64,000 nucleotides of DNA from Raphanus sativus (GCF_000801105.2 NC_079516.1:9920001-9984000), one strand, 5' to 3'; shown: positions 1 to 12,279, numbered from the stretch's first letter. Notes: generated from the letters alone by a model not told the origin. A program made the numbers and translations.

Positions 1-500
1 GGAAGTCGTCTGGTAGACGACTTACACGAAAGTATTCTGTAATAACCAATGTTTGACTAGAATCTTAGAATAAAATCATGGAAGACTTCGGTGTAAGTCG
101 TCTACTAGACGAATTTCGTGTAAGTCGTCCAAATAAAAGAAAATGTTTAAGTTTTATTTTTCAATCGCAAAAGTAACCTGAAACGACTTATATGGAAGTT
201 GTCTAATTATAATAAAATACTGAAGATTTATTTTTCTTTCGGACGACTTACAAGTAAGTCGTCCAGGAAAAGTCAAATTATTGACACTCTCGGTCAAATG
301 CAAAACTAACATGTTTATCCTAGACGACTTACCGGGAAGTCTTTTCTGGTATTTTTGAGTTCTTTTGTTAACAAAGGAAAGTGGATGACTTCCATAGAAG
401 TCTTCTCTAAAAACACATAAAATTCAATTGCAAAACTAACATATGCATTGACCGGAAGACTTATGTATAAGTTTTACATGGAAGTCTTCTCACAAACAGA
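1..500. repeat. Array of short palindromes built on AAGTCGTC
   Basis: The octamer AAGTCGTC and its complement GACGACTT recur many times. Several occurrences form near-perfect hairpins, for example 3-23 (nine-base arms AAGTCGTCT) and 241-264 (eleven-base arms GGACGACTTAC around AA). From about 330 the motif drifts to GAAGACTTC/GAAGTCTTC. Units sit roughly 60-80 bp apart in AT-rich spacer. No ORF runs through it. It looks like a degenerate satellite or the subterminal array of a transposon whose left end lies outside the window. Confidence 0.6.
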
Positions 501-559
501 TCTGTAAAAAAACTGATCTCTTAGTTTCAACTAGTGAGATAACTTGTTTAACACACAGA

Positions 560-1920
560 AGTCTTCTCCAAGCACTCATAATCTCAAAAAAAAGTGACCC
601 ACCAAGAATCATAAGCTTCAATGGCTCTATGAACCATATAAAATTTAGAATCAAAATCTTGGATTTTTGGTGATGAATATGGAGAGAAAGTGAAAGAGAT
701 GTTGTTTTGTTTCATAAGAATTGAGAAAGAAAGAGTGTAAATCGATTTGAAGTGCATTAAGAGATTCAAATTGGTTGTTCATGGTGGTTGGTGTATTGAA
801 GGCAATGTCAATCTTGTAAATACTTGAAGTTGATGAAGTTGAGAGAGTAAAAAGACCATTTTGGAAAAGAAAAAAACTTAATTCCATTTTCGTGAATAAT
901 CTAAACTTGTGGTGTAAATATAGCAAATGAAAATTTTAAAAAATCATATGTTAGTTCTGTATTAGACTTTGAGTTTTGGGTCAATTTTGCAAACAGTCTT
1001 TGTTTTCTTTTGATACAGTGATTCTTTATTGGGCTTATTTTTGTAATAGCCATATTTTAAACATAAATTAGGTAAATAACAGTGATTTTGACATAATGCA
1101 ATGTTTGACATTTAAGCTTCAAATTGTCCGGTTTTGTCCTTACCTTTAACAAGTTTCCAGTTACAAATGAGAGATTACATGACGTCGTTTTTTTTTCTGT
1201 GGATCACGTAGTGTGTTTCTGTGGCTCTAAACAATCACATAACAATATAGCGCGTGTCCCACCCATATTTAATACATATGATGTAATGATGAATAAAGTT
1301 ACATACATTACTATTCTACGTAGCAAATAGTATTGCTATTATATATAGCAAATAATATAGATCATGATATACATGCTTCACAAATAACAACCCCAAACTT
1401 ATATAAACTATTTTATATCAATTAATCACTAAACCTACATGAAAATATAAATCCAAATCCAAATATAAAATATGAAAATAAGAATACTAGTATTAATTGG
1501 TAAGCTACATTATGTGATAGTAAACTGTATAATATAAAACTCAAATTACAAGAAATTGCAGTTTCATTCTATGTACGGTAGAATAGAACCAGGAAAAATG
1601 TAGTTGCAATCAAAAGAGCATCTCACTAATTTCTCAACTTTTGAAATGTCTAAGATTAAATGATAGTAGTTAATGATTTCCACAATGTTAATCCCAATTT
1701 TTCAGAAACTAAACCTAATCCAATAATTACTAAACCTTAAATGAAAATATAAACTCTAATCCAAATATTAAATAGTAGTATGAATTCAGAAGCTAAAGTG
1801 ATATTAAACCATTTATTGTAAAACATGAATGCAAATAAGATGTATTTCCATTTTACATGAATCAAATAGAATAGAAACAGTTAAATGTACTTTTACTTAG
1901 ACACGGTTGTACTATTATTG
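560..1920. other. Intergenic, no gene recognised
   Basis: AT-rich DNA with only short ORFs of no recognisable family. Nothing here could be supported as a gene or as a bounded repeat. Confidence 0.5.
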
Positions 1921-1923
1921 GCT

Positions 1924-2175
1924 TCTCGTCTCGCAGGAGTGAATGCCACAGTCTACCCACCTTGCTGACCATCTTGCCTATCCAATTCACAAGGTACATG
2001 ACCTTCACTTGAGTCTACCGCCACTTGGGATCCTTCTTAACCTTAACATCATCTACTTTAACTCCACCATTCCATGTGTTTTGCTTAAATGGATAATCAT
2101 CACCAATTAGTGCAACCATGTTTTCGACAGTGTCATCTTGCTTGTCTTTCAACCCGCTATACAAATGCTCTCTCC
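1924..2175 (-). pseudogene. Fragment of a transposon-associated plant protein (possibly DUF1985/Ulp1-type)
   Basis: The complement has protein-like codon use in an otherwise non-coding area. One frame reads a segment with TVENMVALIGDDYPF and TWNGGVK, then meets a stop after KKDPKWR, and reads on with VKVMYLVNWIGKM. Proteins captured by Mutator-like elements in Brassicaceae (DUF1985/Ulp1 group) contain similar text, but this assignment is from memory and weak. There is no start codon and an in-frame stop, so it is a relic whatever the family. Confidence 0.3.
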
Positions 2176-2329
2176 AAAATCATCACAAAATGGAACAGAG
2201 GAATGAAACGGCACGTTATTAGTATCTAGAACTAAGATTTTCCATCCTATATATTACATGTTTAGATAGTATAGAATTTATCTATATGGAACGGAACAAA
2301 TGTTGATTTTGGAAAAAAAGAAAATATAT

Positions 2330-2704
2330 AAGCCTGAATGATGTGACAGTATTCAAAAATGTTGATTTTTGGACATGCATTTTAAGCATTTTAAGTGAGC
2401 AAAACATCAATTTTCTTGTAATTATATGTATATTATCTAATTTTAAACCATGTGTATAATTAATATAAGTATTTTGAATAAAATTAGAGAAGTAAACTAT
2501 GAATATATGGTTAATAGTACATAAGTTCAGTTATTTTCGGATATCCATTCGGGTTCGGGTATTACCCGTTCGGGTTCGGATATCCAATCTCTCATAATTC
2601 AATACCCGTTCGGGTATTTTGCTACTTCGGTTCGGATTTCGGTTCGGGTTTTTCGGGTCGGGTTCGGATGCCATTTCGGATATCGGGTAAAGTGCCCACC
2701 CCTA
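2330..2704. mobile_element. Truncated hAT-type repeat of the TTCGG-rich family
   Basis: The segment ends in a GGGTTCGGGT-rich stretch and the terminus GCCCACCCCTA, the same end as the element closing at 37753. The TAGGGGTGG left end is missing. Its interior at about 2440-2520 is uninterrupted where the 30372-37753 relative carries a Helitron, so this copy serves as the paralogous empty site for that insertion. Confidence 0.6.
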
Positions 2705-3580
2705 CTGGTCTCTTCTCAAAAGTGAAAACTTTCATATACTTACTGTCGCAGTCCATATTAAATTTTCAATTAGCTAGTTCACAACCCTAAGTCAAACATG
2801 TCATTACTAGGCTATGTCTTAGCACAACTTTCGAAACAAAGAATATATCATGAAGTTAAACATAAATATTTTTTGTAGAACATATATGGTTTAAAATTGA
2901 TTATGTCTGATACTGTATAATCAGAAAAAATAGTTGTTAGTCACATCAAATATAAGCCACCACATGATCTTGCAGCTAAAGAATACTAATTAGGTGTTTT
3001 ATGCATCATGTGAAAAAATAAAAAATTTAAATCTTAAAATTAAATCATATTTAAAAATAAAATAATTGTTTTAAATCTTAAATTTAAATCATATTTTAAA
3101 ATAAAATAATTGTCTGTTTACTATTTATTATTAAACTCTAATTTTACTATATGTAAAATTAAGATAACATAAATAATTTATATTTATACATATTTTTAAT
3201 AATAGATATGTAGATATATTTAAAATTACAATCTTGGTAAGATTTTTATCTATTTATTTTGATTGAATTATATTAAATAAAATTCTATATAATTAAGAGA
3301 AAACTTTGCTAGGTATATAATTATCAAATAAAACTAAGTAATATTTTTGAATTTGTAGATATTAAAAAGAAACTAATGATAATAGGATCAAAAAAAATTT
3401 AACTGCATAAATTTTGTAGATTTGTTTTAGTAATAAAAATTATTAAATTATAAAAATAGAACTAAATAATATTTTAAAAATTGTAAAAATATTATTATAT
3501 TTCTATTTCTACTATTATATTTGTTTCGAATAAGCTATCATCTTCTTATGATGACCTATCGTTCTCATTTTGGTTTGTTA
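2705..3580. other. AT-rich intergenic DNA
   Basis: Very AT-rich, with a short local near-duplication at about 3020-3110 (two copies of a TTAAATCTTAAAATTTAAATCAT-like stretch). No coding signal seen. Confidence 0.5.
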
Positions 3581-4113
3581 TAGTTTATGTTTTTTTATCA
3601 ACGAGTGGATAATTAACTCTTATTTTGTATTTAAAAAGTATAGATTTTTAAAAGATATAAGTTGTGTTTAAAATAGTCATATAATTTATGTAGTTGTCAG
3701 TATGATAATATTTTAAATATGTGTGGCCATGTAATATCTTTGATGTTGCTGACAATCATGTAGTCTACGGATAGACTTTCTCCCAGATATTCAAATGGAT
3801 CGTAAGCATGAACCCATATCCGCGTAGCCACGTGTGGAGTTAATAATCTCGCACTAGAGAAGAGTTGAACCCTGGCCTGCACCATCAAGATACTCTTTTT
3901 CTAGTGGAGATCACTAGACCACCACAACATGATTATATAGTTTATGTTTTTTTTTATCAAAGAGTGGATAATTCCCCTCTTATATTTGTATTTAAAAAGT
4001 TTAATTTAAAAAAAAAATAAGTTGTGTTTAAAAAAGTCATATAATTCATGTAGTTATCAGTATGATAATGTTTTAAATATGTGTGGCCATGTAATATCTT
4101 TGATGTTGCTCAG
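3581..4113. repeat. Imperfect direct duplication, period about 355 bp
   Basis: Sequence from about 3581 to 3752 (starting TAGTTTATGTTTTTTT and ending in TGTGTGGCCATG plus TAATATCTTTGATG) recurs at about 3938-4112 with small differences. The first copy is followed by a SINE-like piece (3770-3932) that the second lacks. It is either a tandem duplication that predates the SINE or a duplicated target segment. Confidence 0.65.
3770..3932 (-). mobile_element. tRNA-derived SINE (minus strand)
   Basis: Read on the minus strand it begins near TGGTGGTCTAGTGATC, which resembles a Pol III box A, followed by AGGGTTCAACTCT, which resembles box B (GGTTCGANTCC). A diverged copy of the 3' half lies at 8600-8700. 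Plant SINEs have this tRNA-like head. The exact ends are not fixed. Confidence 0.5.
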
Positions 4114-4611
4114 AGCCGTACTCACTTGAGGGGAAATATTGCTTGGATAGCAGCTGAAAGTGTTCACACCGCTCTGATAACAGAACGGGTGTAACAATGA
4201 CACATAAGTAGAGGGAAAATAACAAGGTGGGATAGAGTAATTCAATCGTTTAAAACTAATTTCCGATGATATATATCTATATATATATTTAGTAATCACA
4301 CAGATAGAAAGAAAAAACAGAAAAATGTATAACTAAGAAAAGGACATAGGTTTGGGAAGGGATTAGAGATTATTTTCCCTTTAAAACGACATGCATAACA
4401 TTTGTTTTCCTTTGGCTCTCTCTTTCTTGAGAAAGTTCCATAAGCCCCAGAGCCAAAAGCATCTATTGAATCTCAAACCCTAATTGGATTTTGTATGCAC
4501 GACCAGATTGTTATGTTTTCTATTAATTTTGCAGCTATATGATGTGAATAAATCTTCAAACAATCTTTTTTTTTGGGTTAATTTTTGGTGTGAAACAAAC
4601 AAGGCATCATA

Positions 4612-7600
4612 ATGTTGTTCGGTCGTAGATCATCGAGCAAGTTACAGGTCTTGTTCTCATTTTCTTGATTGAGTTTATTTTAAAGTTCTCTTGATTGATT
4701 TTAGTTATTCATATCTACAAAACCTTTGCATGTTTTCAGGAAATCATTTAAATGGTTCATTTTTTTTTAAATGGTTCATAAAAAAAGTCTTGCTTTAATT
4801 ATAGAGACCCTTAATTATATGACTTTGTTTCCAAAATGGCATACCAATATTCTCATAAATCCTTCCTCTTGTTCATGTTAGATCATCACACAATCTGCAT
4901 ATTTTTTTGTCACATGAAGGCTTTATCCTTGTTCATTTAATCTGTCTACATCTAATTTTTACTATAAAAAGTATCAAAGTTCTAGCCCTTCTTTCTCTGT
5001 TTTCTAAACAAAAAAAGTTCTAACATTTTTTCTTGAATCACATTATCAGCCAGTAAATGGCCACCAATCTTCGCCTAAAGCTAGCAAGATTAACAAGCAG
5101 GATAAGCCATTGTCATCACCTAATGCTTCGTCACCTTTGCCGATAAGGTCATCTAAGTCAATATTATCAAGACGTGCTTCTTCGAATCTGTCGCCAATAG
5201 GCATCTTCAAGAATGCTTCTATTAGAGAAGCAAAGAGCCCCAAGGCTAGCAGCTCGCCCAAATGGACATGCAACTTTATTCTTATGGTCGAGCTTCGCAG
5301 GAAGATCGTTACCTTTAGAGATATCATTGATCTTCCTCCTCTTGACGGTTCTCATTTGATGTGTGTAAACCACAAAGTTTGTTATCCTTCTTAATCAACG
5401 ACCCTTCATATGTTATTTTGACTCACTTGTTTGTCTTGTTGGGTAGATGGTGATGTATACAATGAAAGATCTCCTTATTTCAGAACAGCTCACTTATTTC
5501 AGAAATAAGACGCACAAGTGTCGATAAGGTATTCAAAAACATGAGCTAGTATATATGTATTTCTCTGTTCTAGGTCTATATACCTTGAATTTTATTTAAT
5601 GTTTGCTCCCAAGGTTCTTGACCATTTCTTCAGTGCTTTGAAATCCATGGGAGATTCATGGATCGATAACTCCGAATGGATAGCTAAATCTAAGTATTGG
5701 AGTAGCAGTGTGGGAAAGAACCAGTCGGATCGACTAGGTAGCATTTACCTTCACGCAAAAGTCATCTTACCATCTTGAATTGCAAACTCTTTTTTTTTAA
5801 ATAGCCTTTCCTTTGCAGTGGAAAAGGTGTTAGCAATATTAGATGGACTGATCAAGATGTCGAAAGAGAGGTTTGATATGATGGAGATTGATGAAAAGGA
5901 AGAAGAGAAGAAATATTTGATTACTCCAAGGACTGCTAAAACATTGAGCAGTCGAGTTTTATCTCCATCTGAATCATTCTCCGATAGCAGAAGCTCGTTT
6001 TGTGGGTCACCAATCACACCAAGATCAGTTCTTCCAGACCCGATGATGGGTTCGCCGGGAAAGGATGGAGACTTTGCAAATTCTACATCACATCTTCTGT
6101 GGAATATGAGAGTCCAAGCACTTGAGAAACTTAGTCCTATCGATGTTAAGCGACTCGCTATTCACATTATGTCACAGAAAAGGCTCATGAACCAAATCAA
6201 AGCAACGTAGAAGATGAAATTAATGTTATTGAACAGGACAAGCAGAAGACCAGTGACGTAGAGAGCAATGGTGTGAATATGGAGAAAGAAGAAACTGTTG
6301 TTCTTGATGAGCAAGAAGATACAATCATGAAAGTCTCTCCACTTGATTCAACATCTGAATCCAAACTCAATGTTTCAGATAAATCTGATATTTGGCCGGA
6401 ATCTTTGCTACCACCTCCTTCTCCTCCTATATCCATTACCAAAACTGCATCTTTAGAGTCTTTACCATCTCAACCACCCACACCACCACCTCCTCCTCCT
6501 CCGTCTGCACCACTGATAGCAAAGGCTGATGATGTGAGCATATCACCACTGCCACCTCCTCTGCCACTTCTCATCCCTTTACAAAGCTCTGTTCCACCAC
6601 CATCACATCCTCCTCCAGTAACTGTGGTGGCCGTACAACCACCGCCTCCACCTACACCTCCAAGAACCCCAGTGGCACCACCAGCACCACCTCCCCCTCC
6701 TCCAAGGACTGCAGCGGCGCCATTACCACCACCTCCTCCACCAATGCAGAACAGAGCACCACCACCACCTCCAATGCCTACAACTAATAGAGAAAGTTGT
6801 GGGCCACTGCCTCCACCACCTCCTATGCCTCGAGCTAATGGAGCAGCACCGCCTCCGCCACCTACTATGGCAAAAGGAACAGCACCTCCTCTGCCACCGT
6901 CTCCTATGGAAAACGGACCAGCACCGCCTCCACCACCGCCTCGAATGGGTGTGTTGAGCGGAGCGGCTTGTCCACCGCCACCACCAGGAGCAGCAAGAAG
7001 CTTGCGTCCCAAGAAAGCAGCTACAAAACTAAAAAGGTCAACCCAATTAGGGAACCTTTACAGAATCCTTAAAGGGAAAGTAGAAGGTGGTGATCCTGAG
7101 GCGAGGACAGGAGGCAGAAGCGGAAGAAAAGCCGCCGGAGCCGCAAGCGCTCCCACCGGTGGAAAGCAAGGAATGGCTGATGCTCTTGCTGAGATCACAA
7201 AAAAGTCTGCATATTTCCAGCAAATACAAGAAGATATTGCTAAACACATGAAATCAATCAATGAGTTGAAGACTGAGATCACTAAGTTTCAGACTAAAGA
7301 TATGACTGAGCTTCTTAGCTTCCACCGACTTGTTGAATCAGTTCTTGAAAAACTAACAGATGAGACACAAGTAAGAAAACTCTAAAACTTCTTCATCTTA
7401 TTATTATCATTTATTCGTCCTCTGTTTTTGTGATTCTTGATTGCAAAAATATGTTTAAAACTTTTAGGTTCTTGCGCGATGCGAAGGGTTTCCACAGAAG
7501 AAAGTCGAAGCAATAAGAATGGCTGCTGCATTGTACTTGAATCTGCACGGAATGATCACCGAGCTACATAACTGGAAGATAGAACCTCCTTTGCATCAAC

Positions 7601-8225
7601 TTCTTGATAAAGTCGAACGTTGCTTCACAACGGTAATTATCTTATTCTATTGCTTACTCAGATCCTTTTTTCAGACCATTCCAACAATACTTTGTCACTA
7701 TAAAATGATTAATGTAATAGATCAAAGGAGATATCGACACCCTGGATCGAACCAAAGATGAAGAAGCTAAGAAATTCCAGAGCCACAGCATCCACTTTGA
7801 CTTCAATATACTTGTTCAGATAAAGGAGACAATGGTTGATATCTCATCGAGTTGCATGGAACTCGCATTGAAGGTAATTAACACCTATAAATATTAAACC
7901 ACTTTCTTTGTAAACCTTTTTAACCAAAATGCATATTGGGTCGAACTCAAATTAACAGGAAAAGAGAGATGCAAAGCTTGTGTCGCCTGGTGCAAATCCT
8001 AGCATGAAGAAGACAGTAGGATCTGCTAAAATGCTATGGAGGGCATTTCAGTTTGCATTCAAAGTTTACACATTTGCTGGAGGACACGATGATCGAGCCG
8101 ATTCTTTAACCAGAGAGTTGGCTCATGAGATCCAAACTGATCCTCATGAACCCATGATGATTCCATCGTTCAGATCATCACACGTTCCAAAATACTATTC
8201 CTTTTTGCCCTTTTCAACACCTTGA
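4612..8225 (+). CDS. CHUP1/IPGA1-like proline-rich protein, with two apparent frame lesions
   Basis: Eight exons are inferred: 4612-4647, 5050-5364, 5447-5528, 5614-5737, 5819-7370, 7468-7632, 7721-7873 and 7959-8225. The product starts MLFGRRSSSKLQ. It has a conserved N-terminal helical part (LDHFFSALKSMGDSWI), a long polyproline tract (about 6410-7000), then a C-terminal helical domain (VLARCEGFPQKKVEAIRMAA, LVQIKETMVDISSSC, SAKMLWRAFQFAFKVYTFAG) shared with the CHUP1/IPGA1 family. Those proteins link organelles or microtubules to actin and growth. Arabidopsis annotates the likely orthologue (At1g61080, from memory) as a hydroxyproline-rich protein. Two oddities stand out. Exon 3 holds a 12-bp direct repeat 19 bp apart (5474 and 5493), and removing 19 bp restores frame. 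In exon 5 the frame changes near 6180 (AGAAAAGG), after HIMSQK. Pseudogene or sequence error are both possible. Confidence 0.75.
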
Positions 8226-8599
8226 AAATGTTCCAAAATGTTCAAAATGGAACGATAAAAAATAGTATATGTATATATAGATTTAACTTATTGTTTTGAC
8301 TTTTGAGTTTGTAGTTTTGAATCCCTCTAAAAAGACTAGGTTTTAGAGATTTCATGGGAGCTGGGAACTGGAGAACCTTTGTTGAGTGAAAGACTGCAAA
8401 AACATTGAATCAATCAGTAAAGGAAGACCTTTTTAATTGCCACAATATATAATATGATTTTGTTGTTATAAACTGTTTCTTTCTTTAAAGGTACCGGTCT
8501 AGATGGTGCGACAACACTTTTTTTTAATTAATCTGAAGATATCTAAACATATAGAAATATCAGACTAATTCTCAAGAGTAGATGCAATCTATGAATGTA

Positions 8600-8700
8600 C
8601 ACTTTTTTAGATATTCAAATGAGGTTTAAATCATGGCTCCATATTCACATAGTCACGTATGTTTAGTGTTGTGTGATTATTTTAAACTTGGATCATTTAG
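8600..8700 (-). mobile_element. Diverged SINE relic, same family as 3770-3932
   Basis: The stretch GATATTCAAATG, then ATGGCTCCATATTCACATAG and TCACGT, parallels GATATTCAAATGGATC, ATGAACCCATATCCGCGTAG and CCACGT at 3788-3832. The promoter half is not recognisable. The rest of 8226-9389 is AT-rich 3'-flanking and promoter DNA without an ORF of note. Confidence 0.35.
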
Positions 8701-9389
8701 CTTCCTAACATCCACCTAATTCTAAACAACAAATGTGTAGATAATTAATGATATCAGTCTTAACATTGCATCCAAAAAAATGACATCAACGAAATTTAAC
8801 ACAAATTGATGATAAAAAAATGTTTATAAAAACCACAGACTGAAAAGGTTAATCCATTTTTTTGAAAATTTTAATGAATTCTTTGGGATATTTATCCATC
8901 TGATTTTAACACCTAGAATTTGAATCTATACCTTTTATATTTATACCTATCCTTTTGTATGTTGATTTTGTATCATTTACTTATATCAATAAACTTGTAG
9001 TCATTTAATATTTTCTTCAATTTGATATATATATATATATAGCAAAAACATATCTAAAATTCTACACGGTTTACAATATGTCTCAATTTTTCACAAACGT
9101 TATCTAAACTTTCACATTTTACTACTCTTCATTTGCAGGCTATTCATGACTTGTATTCCCCAGCTTTTATTTTATATACCAATTTTTTTTCCTTTCAAAG
9201 AAAGAAAAAGAAACGTAAATAGAGCAAGATCCAAACAAACGGCGATAGTGTGGTCTAACCACTCTTTGAAAATCAATAAGAATGTAATCCAATAAATCGT
9301 CATATATACATGCATATGTAGTCCTGTTCTTCTTCCCTATTTAGCTCTGCAAAATTCTTGTGTTCAACTCTCTATATCTCTCTTCAAAA

Positions 9390-9798
9390 ATGAAGCTCTC
9401 TTTTCGTTTGATCTCAGCAGTTCCGCTTTTGTTCATGCTCCTTGTCGCCACAGGTTCAGAATTCATATCACCATAATATTTCTAAATAGAAGTCTCATGT
9501 CAGTATGTAATCATCTATCTAATATATGATTTTACCGAGTAATCTATGACCCATATCTTAATATTCTTCAGTGTTTGGCAATATTTATGTATAATCTTGT
9601 GTATGATTACTTTGTGTTATACCTTCAGGGATGGGTCCGGTCACGGCCAAGGCACGCATGTGTGAAACGAGTAGCCAGTTGTTCAATGGACCGTGTCTGA
9701 GCACAACCAATTGCGCCAATATTTGTCAGAATGAAGGTTTTCCAGATGGTGACTGCCAGGGATTCCGCCTTCGCTGCATCTGCAACAGACCATGTTGA
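9390..9798 (+). CDS. PDF2.4: Plant defensin, PDF2 class, secreted
   Basis: Two exons, 9390-9453 and 9629-9798, encode 77 residues. The intron splits the signal peptide after VAT (phase 1, donor GTTCAG, acceptor CTTTCAG), the usual defensin intron position. The hydrophobic signal MKLSFRLISAVPLLFMLL precedes a mature peptide starting about RMCETSS. It has eight cysteines in the C..C..C...C...C...C.C...C order, including CQNEGFPDGDC and CICNRPC at the end. These form the cysteine-stabilised alpha-beta fold of secreted antifungal peptides. Signal and spacing fit PDF2.1-2.4 best. The symbol rests on inferred synteny with At1g61070 (from memory). One oddity: several lysine/arginine positions typical of PDF2 proteins are neutral or acidic here (PDGDCQGF). 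Confidence 0.88.
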
Positions 9799-9849
9799 TG
9801 AAAGACAAGTTACAAAACGTAAAGATAGACCATGTTGAACCATGATCAT

Positions 9850-10490
9850 TTTATGTTTTTTCTTTTTTCTATTTTACCCTTAGTCTTTCAATTGACTTAA
9901 GGAGATATAAATCTCGAATGCCCTTTAGTTTGTGTATTTATATTTTCTTGTGAGGTTAAATTATAATAATACAATTTAGTAAGTTGTAATAAGTTTTATA
10001 AACTATGACTTATTGACTTGTGCATCTTTCTTCCCTAGGAGATGTATTCAGTCTATAAGTTGAAGTGATTTGCTTTTTTTTTTTGTAAGTTTTTGGATTA
10101 TTTTGGATCAATTCAGAATTAACTATGATTTTAGGTAAATCACTTTAAAATCTCATCTAACACTACGAAATTTAATTTTTAATAGAAAAACTCAAGCAAA
10201 CACTTTAACGATAGATGAAGCAACATTAACAAACCCCCACTACGATTCATGGAGAAGACAAGATCAACTCTTATACAGTGCTCTCATAGGAGCGATATCG
10301 ATGACGTCAACCATTGGTGTCTAGCGCCACTACTAATCACGAGAAAAAGCATGGTGACATATGCACTATTGAAGACAAAAGGCCATTGCTAAGTTAGTCA
10401 ATAAATAAGCATTAAGCTTGAAAAAATAGTGATATAATTATGTTATATTGAAAAACGGAGAACGTGAGAAAGGCTAATTAACCTAAAAGC
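9850..10490. other. Intergenic, no gene recognised
   Basis: AT-rich spacer. Just after the defensin stop, a short repeat AGACCATGTTGA occurs at about 9788 and 9828. No further feature could be supported. Confidence 0.5.
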
Positions 10491-10506
10491 CACACTATTG
10501 TGTATA

Positions 10507-11380
10507 ATGAAACCCTACGATATGTCTCCACCTTCATTAAAGAGAACCAAAAAAAAAGATCTTCCTTAACCGCCTTCAAAGCCGGCGTCGAGCCACCACA
10601 GGAAGATAGCATAGGATCGTCATCTTTATGGCTAACATCGTTGCCTGACGAAATCATTTTCAACTGCTTAATCCGTGTCCCAAGATGCTACTACCAAAAC
10701 CTAAGTAGTGTCTCCAAAACCCTAAGGTCTCTAGTCCACTCGCCCGAGCTCCACCGTTTGCGATCCTTCCTCTCTAATAAACCCAAGGACTCAGTCTATA
10801 TCCTCTTTCACGTTGACAAAACTCTCGTTTACCTTTGGTTCACTCTCCGTGAGATTGAGAAGACGATACCTAAGATTGAATATCGACTAGTTCCATATCA
10901 GAGTCCGATCCGTTCTAAGTATATGTACCGATCTTATACCATCCAAGTGGGACCAGAAATATTCTTCAAAGGTGGATATATAAGACCTTCGACGAAACTT
11001 GGATTCTTGATACTCGATCTGGAGATTTAACAAAGGGACCAAACATGAACGTGGCTCGCACGTGTGAAGCCGTCGTGGAGAACATCGACGGGAAGGTATA
11101 TATTATGGGAGGATGCGACGATGATATCCAAATGGAGGTCTTTGATCCGTATTCGCGGGAGTGGACAGTCGCGGAGAGTCCGAAAAAGAAACTGTAGTCA
11201 ATGAGGCGGTTACGTGCGTCAGTAAATGGGAAAGTTTATATGGTGAAAGGTGAGAAGATCGTTGTATACGATCCTAGAAAAGGCCAGAGATTTAAGAAGG
11301 TGAAGATGCCGAGTGGTAGACATGGTGGTGGATTGTTTTATATGTGTGCTGTTGCAGATGTGCTTTATTGTTATTACTAG
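10507..11380 (+). pseudogene. F-box/kelch-repeat protein, decayed
   Basis: The F-box segment is clear (SLWLTSLPDEIIFNCLIRVP, then LSSVSKTLRSLVHSPEL), followed by kelch text (FFKGGYIRPST, WILDTRSGDL, NVARTCEAVV, DGKVYIMGGC, NGKVYMVKGE). F-box/kelch proteins are SCF ubiquitin-ligase substrate receptors. At least three lesions break it. The likely ATG at 10507 (MKPYDMSPPSLKR) is out of frame with the F-box because of a nine-A run at 10549-10557. A shift near 11000 separates RPST from WILDT. A TAG follows ESPKKKL at about 11195. The protein ends early at 11380, short of the usual C-terminal kelch repeats. It probably has no function. Confidence 0.85.
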
Positions 11381-11980
11381 GGGCGCGCGTGCGGGGTTGT
11401 TGACAGTTAGACGTAGTGTAAAAAATTGAAAAAAGATTATATGAAGTGTTTGGATTGATTGTTTTGTTTAGATGAACACTGTTAACAACTGAGAATAAGA
11501 GCAGATTTGTAATACGGAAGACATAATGGGTTCTGGACAAAATTAATTGTATGATGAATGTTGTGTTGGGCTTTAATGGGTTTGAGTTTTAATTTATTAA
11601 AATCAAAATCCATTGAATTTTTGAACATTGGTCGGGTTCGGTTGGTGTACGTCGACGAAGAAATAGAAAAGCTTTTTTTTTTTTTGTAAAAGGGATAGAA
11701 AAGCTTTCTTTTGTTCAGCTTTAAGAACTTTGGATGAATGAGTGATTTGTAGTTCGATTTATATTTTAATTATTTAATATTGCAAATCATACCGATGGAT
11801 TGTATGTTTCGAGGTGGAGTTAATTTTGGTAATTTTTTATTCATTCAAAATCTTAATCATGATACTTATAATTGAAGCTTATATATGTTAATATATCCAC
11901 CCTTCGACAATAATATAACTTTGAGATTTAGATTAATAATTAGATTTAATTTTTCTTTTTTGGTGACTTTCGTATAGATA

Positions 11981-12263
11981 GTTATCGATTAATTATGCTA
12001 TTACAATGATGAGAATACTATAAATACGATTTTACAGCTGATAATTCTATCACCCTGTGAGAATACCCGCCTGACTGCACCACTCTGAGTCATCCTATGA
12101 GATCCATGTTCGATGGTACGTCTTGCACCAAACTGAAGATCTCATGTAACTGGTTTCTCCATAATCTGCATAATTTGGTATTTTCTGGGATTTGAACCCC
12201 AGATCTCCGGGTGTAGAAACAATTGAACCCTTAGTCAAACCACTGGACCAAGGGGGCTTCCAC
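11981..12263 (-). mobile_element. tRNA-related SINE with 16-bp target duplication
   Basis: The element is flanked by GACTTTCGTATAGATA (11965-11980) and GACTTTCGTATAGGTA (12264-12279), a 16-bp duplication with one mismatch. On the minus strand it starts GTGGAAGCCCCCTTGGTCCA, with box-A-like TGGTCCAGTGG and box-B-like GGGTTCAAATCCCAG. The 3' part carries TAATAGCATAATTAA. A second member is at 28650-28972. Confidence 0.8.
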
Positions 12264-12279
12264 GACTTTCGTATAGGTA

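Noticed and set aside
1..500. CRISPR-like array
   Set aside because: Repeats are short, diverged and palindromic with variable spacing, in a plant nuclear sequence; no cas genes.
6470..7012. 180-residue glycine-rich ORF on the minus strand
   Set aside because: It is the complement of the polyproline exon of the CHUP1-like gene and has the composition expected of such a shadow.
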